Below, piece by piece: positions 41,439 through 52,981 of a stretch of DNA of 64,000 bases. Under the pieces are notes generated by a model that was not told the DNA's origin, searched no databases, and saw only the letters and a list, made by a program, of their open reading frames with translations. Both the position numbers and the translations under genes were made by a program. Every line of letters begins with the position of its first letter. Position 1 is the first letter of the stretch. Origin of the DNA: Engraulis encrasicolus (taxonomy: Eukaryota > Chordata > Actinopteri > Clupeiformes > Engraulidae); assembly GCF_034702125.1 (NCBI RefSeq), contig NC_085875.1:50034507-50098506 (forward strand). Direction: 5' to 3'.

Positions 41439-42258
41439 TCAGTCATCATCCTGTACGTTACCAGCCGCATCCGAAGCATCCTCTTCCGAGGCGGGCGCCT
41501 CCTCCTCCAAAAGAAGAGGGGAGGGAGCCCGACGTTTACGCACAAACTCCTCCGCCTGTCTTGCAGATGTAAACGACCTGAAACGGCCGCCCTCTCTGAT
41601 CTTCAGTATCGCAGGGTAGAGGAGGAAAAACTCCAGACCTTTGTTGCGAGCCGAATCCATGGCAGTACGGAAGGCTTGGCGACGCTTCACGGTGTAGTTA
41701 CTGTAGTCGGCGGTGAATCGTACAACTCGCTCCCCAACCTTCAGCTCCACTCAGCCTGCCTCGATGTAAAACGAAGTACGTTGAAGATCAGGGTTCTTGG
41801 GGCGGTGTCTGACTCCTGTGTAGCGTTTCTGTATATTCGGTGGGCTCTCATGATCTCGATGCCCTCGTCTGCCAGTTTAGGGAACCATGTCGTGAGGGAG
41901 TGCGTCAGGTATTGGACTGCATTCGAACCTTCCAGTCCCTCTGCTAATCCAATGATTCGGATATTGCATCTCCGACTTCTGTCCTCCATTTCTGCCATTT
42001 TTTCCTCCAAGTCTCGCAGAGATCGGGCTTGTTCATCCAGGGTCTCAGAATTACTTTGCGCAGTGGCTTTGAGATTGTCGACTTCAGATGTAACGGCATT
42101 GAGGTTAGCGTTGCTAGTTGCTGGTGGATAGCAGTTAGCTTTCGCTCGTTGTGTTCCCCCACATGTTGAATCTGAGCGAGGCGAGGCTCCAATTTTGCCA
42201 ATAAAGCCTCCGCAATAGCGTCCACATCTTGACCCTTTGTTTTGGATTTTTGAGACAT
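41439..42258 (-). pseudogene. LINE ORF1 (RNA-binding protein), frameshifted
   Basis: Starts MSQKSKTKGQD at 42,258. It continues as a coiled-coil-like helix (LAKLEPRLAQIQHVGEHNER), then in a second frame the RRM-like core (RSRRCNIRIIGLAEGLEGSN, MRAHRIYR), then in a third frame the C-terminal domain (FTADYSNYTVKRRQAF, FLLYPAILKI) and an acidic tail. At least two frameshifts (about 42,020-42,110 and 41,745) prevent a single protein. Same family as L1 ORF1p, which coats the LINE RNA. Confidence 0.87.
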
Positions 42259-42395
42259 GTCACTTTCAAAGAGTTTACACAATTCGCAGTAAAGTTATAA
42301 TATGATATTTCCCAGGTAAAGCTAGTAAATGAATAAGTTGAGCCGGGAGCTGAAACTTCAAGCTGCCATCTCTGTCCAGGCGATCACGTGACTCC

Positions 42396-42665
42396 ATTTG
42401 CTCATGGATGTTGTCGCTGTTCTTTTTCAGAGAGGGGTCAAACTCAACGGTCGCCAGGATGCGACTTATGAGCTTCCAATTTGACAGATAGTGGCAGGTG
42501 AGGACAGTATAGGCCCTCTTCGTATTCTCATCTGTCCACATATCGGTGGTCACGGCAATGCCTCTGTTGGTGCTCACAGCTGATTTGATTTCCTCCGATA
42601 GCTTCTGCTTATCCATGGTCGCCTGCTGTTTCGCTCTATCGCACACAGTTTGCCTATGTGGCAGG
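42396..42665 (-). pseudogene. hAT (zf-BED) transposase, piece 3 of 8
   Basis: Encodes LPHRQTVCDRAKQQ, then VTTDMWTDENTKRAYTVLTC, where TTDMWT is the first catalytic Asp block of hAT transposases, and ILATVEFDPSLKKNSDNIHE. The upstream edge is TGTGGCAGG (42,657-42,665), repeated at 55,173-55,181; the coding sequence there continues in the same frame. The downstream edge is the LINE target duplication. Confidence 0.88.
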
Positions 42666-42966
42666 GGGGCAACCGCTGTTCCGACAATCCGCTGACCCGA
42701 CATGTCGCTATTCCGACACTTTTTATCCCCACGCATCATTGCTTCATGATGACATTCACACGGACTATTTTTTATATTGCAGCAGGGAATATGCATGATT
42801 TCCTGGTGAACCAGTAGCCTGTAAGTAACAGGCTACTGGTACACTGCCCTCTCACGCCTCTCCGCAGGCGTGGTTTAGTCAAAAGATGCTTGCACGTGGT
42901 TGGAGCAACCTCATATGAATGACATGGCACTTCGACCACTCACGTTGAAGCTTTGTGACGTAGGAC

Positions 42967-43908
42967 GTGTCGTCACCTAAGCGCCGCCAGGTCGTACAGG
43001 TCGGGAATCAAAACAGTTACAGCGTGTTAGAGAAGAGGCTGGCAGAAATCGGGTTGACATTAGCAAATGTCCAGGAGCGTTCTTTTCGCATTTGTCAGAA
43101 GTGTTTTCGCTTCATTGCTAGGCTAGAAGAGAGTTTGAGTACTTTCAGAGAATGGCAAGATGCAGAAAAAGAACCGAATCACCCAATAGGCCTCTCCGGT
43201 TTAACATCATCCACGACGACCGCGAGTGCAGCAGACACCACCACCACCACCACCACGGCCTCGGCAATCGCAAGCAAACGGGACAGAGCCCGAACCCCAT
43301 CGGAGCAACCACCGACCCCTACGGCCCCCCAGCTCCGAAATTACCGAGGCCAGCAGCCACTGACAACACCCCAGCTCGACAAAGCGTTACAGAGGTGAGA
43401 AAATATATTGGGTTGTTAGACAATAACCAATGATTTGCGCCAGTGCAAATGCAATAAGCATTTAGCCAATTTAATGGCTACTCAACCTGCTTATGTTAGC
43501 TCCACGCATCAAGCCAAGTCTACTTAGCACCATGCCATGGTAAGATAATGGTAGACAACTGTACCGAGAAAATCTCAACTGTCTTACAACTACTAGCTGT
43601 ACGCCTGGTTTAAGCAAGTCTTGATTAGACGTGTGTGTGTGTCAGTGTATTTGAAGAGCTCTTTTCCACAATGCTGTAAATCCATTTTCAAAAATATTCC
43701 AAAATGAAGTGTTTTTGTAGTCTATTTATTGCTAATATCACTGAAATGTGTTTTATAATGTTTACATTTGTTCTGAAAATACCACATAACATTAAACCAG
43801 TTCCAATTTTCCCAAATGCCATCATAAAGTTGGATTTAAAAAATAAAATAGGAATAAAATGACTTCTCATTTTGGAAAAGAGCTCTTCATTTGGTGTTGG
43901 TGGTGTGA

Positions 43909-43963
<55 letters not shown>

Positions 43964-44830
43964 GAGAGAGAGAGAGAGGAGAAGAGAGAGAGTGGAGAGA
44001 GAGAGAGTGGAGAAAGAGAGAGAGGGAGAGAGAGGGAGAGAGAGAGAGAAGAGGAACAAAGAGAGAGAGAGAGCAGTCCACCAAGCTCACCAGTCCACAC
44101 ATTTGCTTGTGGTGCCCATCCCCCATTGTCACCCCTCTCTGCCCCTCTCCCACTTTCACAAGATCTTCTGTTCATAGTCCTCTCCTGTCCATCTCCTGAC
44201 CACAGACAACATTAGTTGTTGTTTACTTTTATTAATTCCCAACAGACCATTCAGGTACTTCCACATTTCCCAAGTAACCCATGTTTTATGTTGGTCTTTT
44301 TGATTTAACCGTGAAGTCAATTGAACTACATGTTGTATGAGTTGTGTTATATAAATACATGTTATTATTATCATTACTTTTATTATTGTTATTGGAGTAT
44401 CTTAAAACACTTTCAGTGTTATGTGCATATACTAATATAGTATGCACTACTAATATAGTAGTATTTAAGTCAATTAACTCGTATTGTATTGTAAAAACTG
44501 TCCCTGACTATATTTTTTGGGTGTGTGTTACAGGTGGTTGTCTATTACCCCACCAGAAGTAAAGGTGAAAGGATGGTGTGTCCAGATGGCACAGCGGTAG
44601 TAGTGGAGGCCCTGGCAAGAAAAAACTGGAACTGGGCAGCCAAACAGATAACGAAACACCAAGAGCTGTTTGGACCACTCACAGAACACATTCAAAACAT
44701 TCTGGAGGAAGAGTGCAAGAAGATATGCAGCCCTTTCACCCATTTCATGCTGGCCAATACATTGGCTGACAGTTTTAAGGCATTTTCATTTCAGAAATTG
44801 CAAGCAGATTTTCAGATTTTTTTTGTGTGA
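42967..44830 (+). pseudogene. Transposon gene of unknown function, two exons visible
   Basis: Exon 1 (42,967-43,395) begins MSSPKRRQVVQVGNQNSYSV, contains a CxxC-type segment (FRICQKCFRF) followed by an acidic helix, then a Thr/Ala-rich linker, and ends at cagag/gtgaga. Exon 2 (44,534-44,830) follows a tgtgttacag acceptor and encodes VVVYYPTRSKGERMVCPDGT, then ARKNWNWAAKQI and CKKICSPFTHFML, ending at a TGA after SFQKLQADFQ. The last residues look out of register, and I see no catalytic domain, so the gene is probably truncated. The intron holds a long GA repeat. I recognise the pattern as a mobile-element gene because it lies between matched inverted ends, not by a named domain. Confidence 0.6.
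43914..44080. repeat. (GA)n microsatellite
   Basis: About 165 bp of near-pure GA with a few AGG/TGG interruptions. The long open frames in it on both strands are artefacts of the repeat. It lies in the intron of the transposon gene. Confidence 0.95.
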
Positions 44831-46393
44831 TACCTCAGCATACTAAGATGGATATGTGTACCATGATGCATAATGCAGAAGTCACTTGCCCTACAACCAA
44901 GGACACTTCCAGGGCCCAAAGACCTTACACTGAGACACAGCTAGAGACTGTTGATGGCCCATTGGTTATGTACCTGTGAATTTAACAGGCTCCCTCTTGA
45001 TGTCTGTTCAGCTGAGTGGAAACAGATTTTAAAGGGATTGTATGGTGAATGTATATTCTATTCATGCCATTCAATAGTTTTTATAGTTTTGTTAATATTT
45101 ATTATGTTTCTCTGTGCACATTATTTATGTCTTATCATTGTACAGTTAATACAACACCCAGATTGGCACAATAACACTTTTATTTACATATGTCACAATA
45201 AAAAATATTTACATTTTCTCCAAAGACTTTTGTACATCATTATTTCCATTCTTGTATTTACATTGCTACAACAGCATGTGATAACATTTTGCTAGTTGGA
45301 CCCAGAACTACTGCTGTGTTGCGTCTCGGTTTCAGACTCATCATCAGACTCATCAAAATAGCCAGTGAAATCAATGCCTGGCACTAATAAAGTGTCATCA
45401 GGGAGAGTTTGCTCTGTTTACTCAAAGTCATCAAACACCTCACTTATTATAAGTAGAATTTCCTGAGCATGCCGTAGCCTACACACTGGTAAGTTGTTTG
45501 TTATGTAAGTGATATCAAAGATGTAAGGACTATGGTTGACTGCTGCTTCTATTAGCTTTGTTCCAAACCCGGTGCAGAAAGCCTTGCTTGTGACAAGTGG
45601 CATGTTTGGTACTAATGTACGCCTGTACTGCTGCAAGCAGGCCCTGATAACATTCTTGTCCACTTCTGTCACATCTCTAGATCTTTGTGGGGTAGTAGTG
45701 CACACCTGTGTTTGCACAGACTCAAATTTTGGCACAGGCTCAGAGCAAACACCAGATGAACACAAACAAATGGAATGGCAATAGGTGCAACAACTATGAC
45801 CAGGCTCCAAATTTGTGACATGCATGTCGAAGTGGCTAAATAAGGCTCTCCTTAAAGACCAACTTCCGATAAAACTCAGTTTTACTCACTCCTTTCGAAG
45901 ATCGGACGGTCACCCCAAGTTAAACTCACTTGCGAGGCTCTCATAGCGGTGCGTCAACTCTCCTGGCTGTGTTTCCCGGTGTTTCCCAATTTACATCAAT
46001 AATGCAGAGAAACGAGCGAATCACGAAAGCCTTTCTGTGTTTCGTCACGTCGAAAGAAGGCGTTGCCCACAAAGGTTTATATCGACCCATTTATCTAAAA
46101 ACATGTCGAGTAATTTTTTTCTGCTTGTTTTCAAAGCAAGCAACGTCTGGTGGCCCGAAACATAGCTTAGCTTAGCTATCAGCTGGTTGCTACTCTCAGG
46201 TACACACACAGCACAAAGCCTCATACATAAAGCCTGCTCACTCCGGTTGCTCCGTGCCTGCAGCTCGCCTAGGGGTCGCTGTCGAAAGAGCACAGCCCTG
46301 AATGGAGCCTGCACGCCTCCGTTGGCGCCCCTATAGTGCAGTACCACCCGGAGAAGTGGCGACTCTGTTTCCCATTACATTCACTCCAAGGAC

Positions 46394-46464
46394 TGGAGGA
46401 CTGAGCCAATCAGAGACGCGTTTCTTTGAGAGCAGGAGGAGTGAGCCAATCAGAGACGCATTTC
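46394..46464. repeat. Direct repeat with CCAAT boxes
   Basis: 'gagccaatcagagacgc.tttc' occurs at about 46,403 and 46,443, about 40 bp apart. Each copy has a perfect CCAAT box (gccaatcaga). It lies between the two genes of the transposon. It could be promoter material or a simple tandem duplication; no start site is claimed. Confidence 0.5.
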
Positions 46465-47094
46465 CACGAGAAACACGGAACACCCTCTCGTTTCTCCACA
46501 AGCCACCTTGCCAGCTTGCAAAAACGTCTTGAAACAAAGCAACCAGAACGTTTTTTAAAACAGGACCAACGCGTAACACATTCAATAACAATTGGGAACA
46601 CGGCAATATTAATTAAATGACGTTGAGAGGCCATCTTTAAACAGCCTTGTGTGCCTGCCTTAATCACTTCTCTCACTGTCTTGTCAACCCTAGGTGATCC
46701 TTTGATTGCATACAAGACTGCATGTGAGGGTAGAGGGTATTACTAGATACATGTTTCAGGCCAAGCCTGATGTTATGTCTATTTGGGCTCACTGTCACCC
46801 GGGTTGCATTGTGCATGTGTAGCAGCTTGATGACCCTCTCTCTGTTGACAACTTCTGCTGAAGCCATCAAAGCCATGACAGGTGTGCCTGAAAGATAACA
46901 TATGCATTCTGTTAGTCATCAATAACCAAACAGCTATAGGCCGGCTCAGCGGCCCTTGACGGGCTTTTGCTTCCCATATCTGATTTCTATTAATACTTTA
47001 TTTATGAAGGCTTTATCATGTACTGGGTTTGCAAAACAATGGGGGTAGTTTTATTGCAAGGAGTCATAATTTGTTATGCCATTAACACTAACTG

Positions 47095-47195
47095 TTAACA
47101 TTACATTACACTTAGCAGACGCTTTTATCCAAAGCGACTTACAGGAGGTTGAATTACTTACAGAGGGTCAGTGCAATGTACTCTGAAAGTTAATA
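47095..47195. repeat. Fish SINE-type repeat fragment
   Basis: 'cattacacttagcagacgct' followed by 'tttatccaaagcgacttaca' is a short sequence found interspersed throughout teleost genomes as part of SINE-like repeats. Here it lies in an intron-like part of the RecQ-type transposon. Confidence 0.65.
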
Positions 47196-48260
47196 CAATG
47201 TGTATTAAGTAGCCTACAGTAAAAACAACAGCAATAAAAAACTGTAAAGGACCTGTTGATAGACAAGGGTTAAGTAGGTTGGCAGATTTTTTAGAAGGTT
47301 TGCTATTAAGCAGTGAGTTTTATTTACAATGTCTGACCTTTCTTTCACAACTGAGCAGAGTTGTCCCAGGCGAGAAAAGCTCTCTCTCTCAATGCTGGAT
47401 TCCCCTTTACACCGTTGCCCCTGAAACATAGAACGATCTCCGTGAGTACATTGAAATTGCTGGACGTTAGCACACCTTTAGCACAACTGGGTGGGGGCAG
47501 GGGTTTGTTCACACCGAACTTCACAAGGCTCTGGCGTCAGCACTGGGCATAGCAAACAGCGAAATGGCCTGATTATGAAACGTTTAAACTACGCCCAAAC
47601 CAAAACAATCCCTTTACTTATGGAACTTACACGGGAAGTGTTTAGTCTGGGTCTCATTCCCATGGGGTATCTGAATCCCGAATCAAAATAGCATGCGTGT
47701 TTCTCCAGCACTCACGAGTGTGCTACATGAGCCACAATTTCACATAAAGCACAATAAATAATTGCTAATAACAACCTTGTTTTTTTTCACTTACCATCTG
47801 TAGATTACGTGAACTTCATCCACAACAATTCCCACCAGGTTTTTTTTGATAGACTTCAGAAGAAAGCATAGCCAGCCACTTCTTCTTTAGCCATGACTCG
47901 GGACTGCTCCTCCTTTAGATAATCAACTTGAGGTATTTTGGATAACACCGCTGAAATTGCTGCTTCCATCCCGACGCATGATAACTCCTCGCACGCCGCC
48001 ATTACTGTTGTGATTCAGTGAGGGGGCGGGCACAGCCGAACTACCCTGGGGGAAGGTGTCGCGTTCGATAAACGTCATACCCACTGAAATCCCTCCCTAC
48101 GATCCTGATTCGTCGTGCTGCCCCGTTCATTTCGTGAACGGAGGAGGAGAGCGAATCACAGGTGTACCAGAAGGTTTGTGTAGCCCAGCCCCCGCCCTGG
48201 GCGTCAACACATAGCTTCTGGTTCACCAGGAAATATGCATGAGTCTCGACACCAACAATA

Positions 48261-48841
48261 CAATGGGGCACCTAAGTCTCCACCCCTTCCGGGCGGCTTC
48301 TGGGGCTGGCAACGGAAAAACTTTTGACTGGGTTGTAATGGACTGATCAAAGCTATTTTCCGACCCACCTCGCATTTCCCCGTGGATCACACATATGCTG
48401 TGCCTCAGAATTAATAACAACCAATGGTGTGCTTGTTGACTTCACTTGGCAAGCGATTTTTGAGTTGTGAATGTGCAAAAATATGTAATTATTTGGACTA
48501 CACAACAGACGTCGCATGTCCGACGTGCAGCCACTTAAGCCACGGTGCAGCGGTAGGGTTGGCTGTGCCTCGGTTCACGTCAGATATGCGAGGCGCAAGT
48601 GTAGTCTCCAACACAGTTTTGCACAAAAGCTAAAATAACGTTTCTTGCGTGCCGAAAATGAGTGGTCTTACGACGCAAATCCAAACCTTTCAAATTCACT
48701 GTCATCATATGTGAAATCCAGAGCACATGCCAAACGGGATGAGGATTTAGCTTGACTCGCTCCATTGACTCGCATTCAAAATTTTGCGAGCTCCTGCCCC
48801 ATGTATCGGAAGTAGAAGGGCGTGACTTAGGTGCCCCATTG
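48261..48841. mobile_element. 581-bp MITE with CAATGGGGCACCTAAGTC ends
   Basis: caatggggcacctaagtc at 48,261 and its exact complement ending at 48,841 form 18-bp perfect terminal inverted repeats. I could not identify a target duplication. No coding content. It lies in the 12.5-kb insertion, right next to the TATGCATGA flank of the helicase transposon. Confidence 0.75.
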
Positions 48842-49011
48842 CGCTGGAGAGGGCTTACTGGCACGCAGTAATTTTTTTTTTTTAAATAGCCTATAATTTG
48901 AGCGGGTTTTCACATGGCATGTGAGCGGTGTGCCATTGAAATTGGCAAAAGCACACACAACTGTCTATTAATGTAGGCCTAGGCCTAGCCTATACTATGT
49001 CGACAACTTAA

Positions 49012-50433
49012 CCCTTTAGCTCCCATAACGGCCGTGAACGTCTGGCTGGATCTATACCAGAACGGCCGCGGCCGGCCGGAATATTTTCATATGAAAATAC
49101 GGCTGAACGGCCGTCATCATGCAGTTTTCCCAGCTTTCAAACACTTAAGCTCAATATTACAGACCCTCCTCGATATACTTTCAGTATAAAAACTATATGT
49201 TTATATTATATTATTTTTCAGTATTTTAGATATTATTACGAGAGGCGCCGCTTTATGCGATTTGGCAATCTGCCGTCAATTCAAATGACGGCCGTCCAAG
49301 ATTGGATGGCTACAAACAACCATTCTGTTTCTACAACCAATATAAACTAAATATGAAAACTTCCAACCCTCTTCTATCTATTTTCATGGTCAACAGCACA
49401 TGTTTATGACTATTTAGGCTATTTTAGATCATGTTGTTTTATTATACTTATGAGATGGTGTTCAACTGTGATGAGTTCTGCCATGGTCCTAAATAGCAAA
49501 CACAACTGTCCAGCCGATGTCTACACGCTACATATTAAAAATGTAAACTGTCTTCGGTGTGTTTTCAGAGTCAAACCATATGTTGGTATCCAACTATCTT
49601 AGTTTCCTGGAACAACAAACAGCGACAGCTTTGCGTAACAGGCGCGTCGTGTGAAGGAAGTGCAGCATGATAGGCTACTCATTTTGCGTGTCAGCTTTGG
49701 CAAAGCAGTCAAGGACTGTTCCTACAGTACTCCACGTTGTCCTTCATAAAAATGTGCGTGAAGACGTTGAGTTGAATGCTAACGTCCAATAATAGCCTAC
49801 CAACGTGGTGTTTGTAGCACTTCAATTCCGTATTACTCGGTGATGCCTGGCGCGTCTTACCTGTGCCAAATTGGGAGGGGAAAGTTCCTTAGAGCTCCGT
49901 TCATGTCCTGTCTGCTATCACGGACACTTCAACGGTTATCCTTACACGTCTTTGGCATGGTTTAGTTCAAACATTATTAGCTAGTGTAGTCCATTACAGT
50001 TACACCGCTTGAAACTGCTTGAAAACAGGACTTTTGGGTGAACGACATTTGTTGTCGTCACATGATCATTGTTCAACTTTGACCCTGGATGGATGGATGG
50101 ATAGACGGAAGGATAGATAGATGGATAGAGAGATCGATAGATAGATAGGCCTAAATATATAGATATATAGATAGATAGGCCTATATAACATCGGATTTTA
50201 TCACATTATCATTTAATCCACATGAAAGGCACTCTATGGGAATACTGAATAAATGATATACCATTTGAAAGTGTGTTTTCTCTACTTTAATATTAAAGTA
50301 ACTTGTAATTGACACTTTTCATGTCTTTTCAAGTTATTTGACATTATTTAAAATATGACCAAAATGTCAATTTTTCCTCAGAATTCTTGGTAGAATTCCG
50401 GCCTATTCAAAAAAAATTCTGGTAGCTAGAGGG
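49012..50433. mobile_element. 1.4-kb piggyBac-type non-autonomous element
   Basis: Ends ccctttagctccc / ggtagctagaggg are imperfect inverted repeats, flanked by TTAA at 49,008-49,011 and 50,434-50,437. The left subterminal region is rich in aacggccgt palindromes. A GATG/GATA microsatellite lies at 50,090-50,185. No transposase. Confidence 0.82.
50090..50185. repeat. GATG/GATA microsatellite
   Basis: Degenerate ggat/agat tetranucleotide repeats with a 'gataggcctaaatatata' interruption, inside the piggyBac-type element. Confidence 0.9.
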
Positions 50434-50450
50434 TTAAGATATTATGAGGA

Positions 50451-50547
50451 AATAAGAACACCAAACTGAAGCCTATTTTCCTCTGCTGCGCTGGTCCGAA
50501 ATAAGAACACCAAACTGAAGCCTATTTTCCCCGGCTGCGCTGGTCCG
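50451..50547. repeat. 48-bp tandem duplication
   Basis: 'aataagaacaccaaactgaa ... gctgcgctggtccg' occurs twice back to back (50,451-50,498 and 50,499-50,547) with a few substitutions. No function is evident. Confidence 0.9.
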
Positions 50548-52979
50548 ATATCCTGCAGGCAAACTGTTAAAGCAACAATGATGCTGACATAGAGCTCTGG
50601 TATGATGCACACAGAACTTGACTTTTAGGTTACTTATTATGTCTAATGTAATATGGCAAAAAAGAAAGAGGAAAAAAAATGGCATAACGGAGGGTCCCGA
50701 GGCAACACTGCTATTTACTTTTTTCCACACACCGACTCGCAGTGTCCAACTTGAAAACACCCTGACACTTTAAAAAGAAAAAAAGAGTCGTGCGTGATTC
50801 GAAGCGCATCGGTGCCTGAGCACCTGTGCAATAAAAATCTAGCTATGCGTTAGGACAGGCGACGGCTACATAGGCTACCCAAATACGGGAGCCGGCGCGG
50901 CCAAAGTTGGTCGCTTCACACAGTCGCACCTCCGTAATAGGCCACAACATGCACATAGGAATGTTTTTACACATTATTGGAAATAGACTGTGTGTGTGTG
51001 TGTCATAGGCCTACTCTGCATCCCGTGTGCAATGAGTAGGGAAACGTGCAATCTATGCCATATAGCCTTCGCATCTGAGAGTTTGGAAACAAATTGGAGC
51101 CCTTTCTTAGACGAGAATAGCGTGGACAAGGCAGAGCTGCATGTTTGGCCGGAGCTTCCCTTTTATAACAAAGCGCTCTTGCGCACCCGAATCATAAGAA
51201 TAAGGTAGCCTATCTGCCGCGGAAGTCGTGCAAGCAGGAGCCTCATTTAGAAGGTAAAAAAAAACAATAACCGTTTTGTCGGCTTGAGACTCACATTAGA
51301 ACTCTAGGCCAATTAAATGACCTAGAAGATAGAGTGGAAACATCAGGCCAAGTTGTGTGTGCGAAAAATAAAACTGCAGTTCCTCCTTTTGGTCATTATA
51401 GCCACGATAGAAATTAATTTGCACAATAGCACACCTAGGCTATTGCTCAGCCTAGTTTTCATACTGCCTGCGTCCATCATATCACTTCAACACAGTCCTG
51501 CAGTCTTAATCTTGGATAGGTCTGCAACGCGAATATTTGTCTGGCTGCCATTGCCATTAATATGTGTCAGTAAAGAATTGTTAGGTATTTGAGTCTGTTT
51601 ATCTTCCACTCAGTAGAGTAGCCTAACACAAGTGCGTTCTGTTGAATGGTGCGTGGAAGTTAGCGCTGGTGAGTGGCGGGCCTGAGATCCTGGCACGGCT
51701 ACACACGCGCACGCAGCGTAATTGCCAACATCTGAAGAAAACCATGTGTGACACAAGGCTGATTGAGTTCTCTCTCTATTGCAAGCGCGTAATAGCCTAC
51801 ATAATAAGTAATATTACAGCAGAAGGGGGTGTCATTTTACAGGTAGGCTAGACCGACTGTTCACGCATCACAAATGAACCGATATGGGCTATGTCCCATG
51901 CACGTCAGACTGTGGCAGAAAGTCATCCATTCAATTTACAAAGTTCTGTAGTTAAGCGCCCAAGTTGGTGCTTTTTGTAGGCTATAAGAAAGTCTCAGGA
52001 TTTAAGTCTCATTATTTAAAAAACACATTAATTATTTACATTTAAATTTAAAATACAGTATGTCACAGGTGGGAGGTGCGCGTTTGAAAGCGGGACCCCC
52101 TCTTATTACCAACTCCTCCGAGGAACATTGTACACACCAGAAAACACCAAGACACCAAAGTCATTTCATTCAAATATTTAGGCCTATTTTCCATTTGAGA
52201 ACATAGTCCTGTGTGCATGTGTGTGTGTTTGAATACAACCAGTCCATTCACGCTGTCGTCTGTCCAGTGAGACACCGCGAGTCGGCTGTGCCAGCTGCAG
52301 CGATAGAGCGAGAGGGTGAGAGAGAGCTGAAGGCGGCATGCACCGCGGGTAGGGGGCTTGCTTCTAGTGAAGGCTATGGCGGCCAGGCGTGGCCACTTAA
52401 CTCTTCGTTGGTGAGCGTCCTCATCCACCAACTTCCCAACGACGCAGCCGGGCGTCTCGCTCTCTCTCCGGTGTGTCACCGTCCATCTTAGCACCTGCAC
52501 ATAAAAAACCCCACACCCATCCTATTGGCCCAATCACCTTCCTCCCTTCTCTCGCTGGCACCTGAAATCAATGTAATCAGTGAGTGCGTGAGGTCTCAAT
52601 TTGTCACCCCGTGACAAATAAATCCACTGCACCTTCCTTCAGCCCTGAAAGGCCGCTGAGAGTTGGGTTCTCTCCGTGGAACCGGCGGTGGATGAACAAG
52701 TCATTTCAATGAGATGGATTGAGTGTATGCTATGGCATGTGCAAAACGGGGAATTAGAGGCGGGACCGACTTCAGATTAATAGGCATAGGCCTATTGTAG
52801 CCTAAATTTATGTCTGGATTTGTAAGACTTGCCTTTTGGAATTTCTCACAGTTTGCTTTTGTTTTGCCTCGGTTTGGACACGACAACGGCTCTTCTCTCT
52901 GGAACTTCAAAATAAGGACAAGGGTTGTGTGCTCCATCATGTCGCTGGATGTTTTGGTAGGCCTTACATTGTTGCGATA
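50548..52979. other. Unassigned interior of the 12.5-kb insertion
   Basis: No recognisable gene. Short open frames (for example 50,990-51,208 and 52,063-52,500) have no known motif. 52,240-52,500 is moderately GC-rich with a run of repeated agagag. This stretch could be captured genomic sequence carried by the element, but nothing proves that. Confidence 0.35.
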
Positions 52980-52981
52980 TA

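Larger units (their letters stand above)
36897..42395 (-). mobile_element. L1-type LINE, full length
   Basis: A 5.5-kb non-LTR retrotransposon on the minus strand, flanked by an exact 17-bp direct repeat ATTTGCTCATGGATGTT (36,880-36,896 and 42,396-42,412). It has a 137-bp leader, ORF1, ORF2 and an A-rich 3' tail (tttttttt near 36,901 on the plus strand). A full-length leader plus a long target duplication is typical of complete target-primed insertion. It lies exactly inside the hAT transposase coding sequence. Confidence 0.93.
45292..48002 (-). pseudogene. RecQ-like helicase pseudogene of a transposon
   Basis: RecQ proteins unwind DNA 3'-5' with ATP. Minus-strand pieces in order: start at 48,002 with ISAVLSKIPQVDYLKEEQ (a RecQ-type Q-motif region); a shifted block to 47,797 with LVGIVVDEVHVIYRW (motif II, DEVH) ending at a gtaagt donor; 46,876-46,680 with VMALMASAEVVNRERVIKLL (motif III region; the usual TATA appears as MASA) and VSPNRHNIRLGLK; and 45,850-45,418 with PGHSCCTYCH (zinc-binding Cys cluster), SKAFCTGFGTKLIEA and RHAQEILLIISEVFDD. 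A premature TAA at 45,418 cuts off an acidic tail that continues to about 45,292. The Walker A region is missing and frames shift, so it is dead. Confidence 0.75.
42799..48233. mobile_element. 5.4-kb transposon carrying a RecQ-like helicase gene
   Basis: Inverted ends tttcctggtgaaccag / ctggttcaccaggaaa are flanked by an exact 9-bp repeat TATGCATGA (42,790-42,798 and 48,234-48,242). Two genes face each other: a plus-strand gene with spliced exons (42,967-44,830) and a minus-strand RecQ-like helicase (48,002-45,292). The long interior between them is short and non-coding. I cannot name the superfamily with confidence. Confidence 0.8.

Noticed and set aside
43859..44215. Arg/Glu- and Ser/Leu-rich open frames
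   Set aside because: Translation of a (GA)n microsatellite on the two strands.
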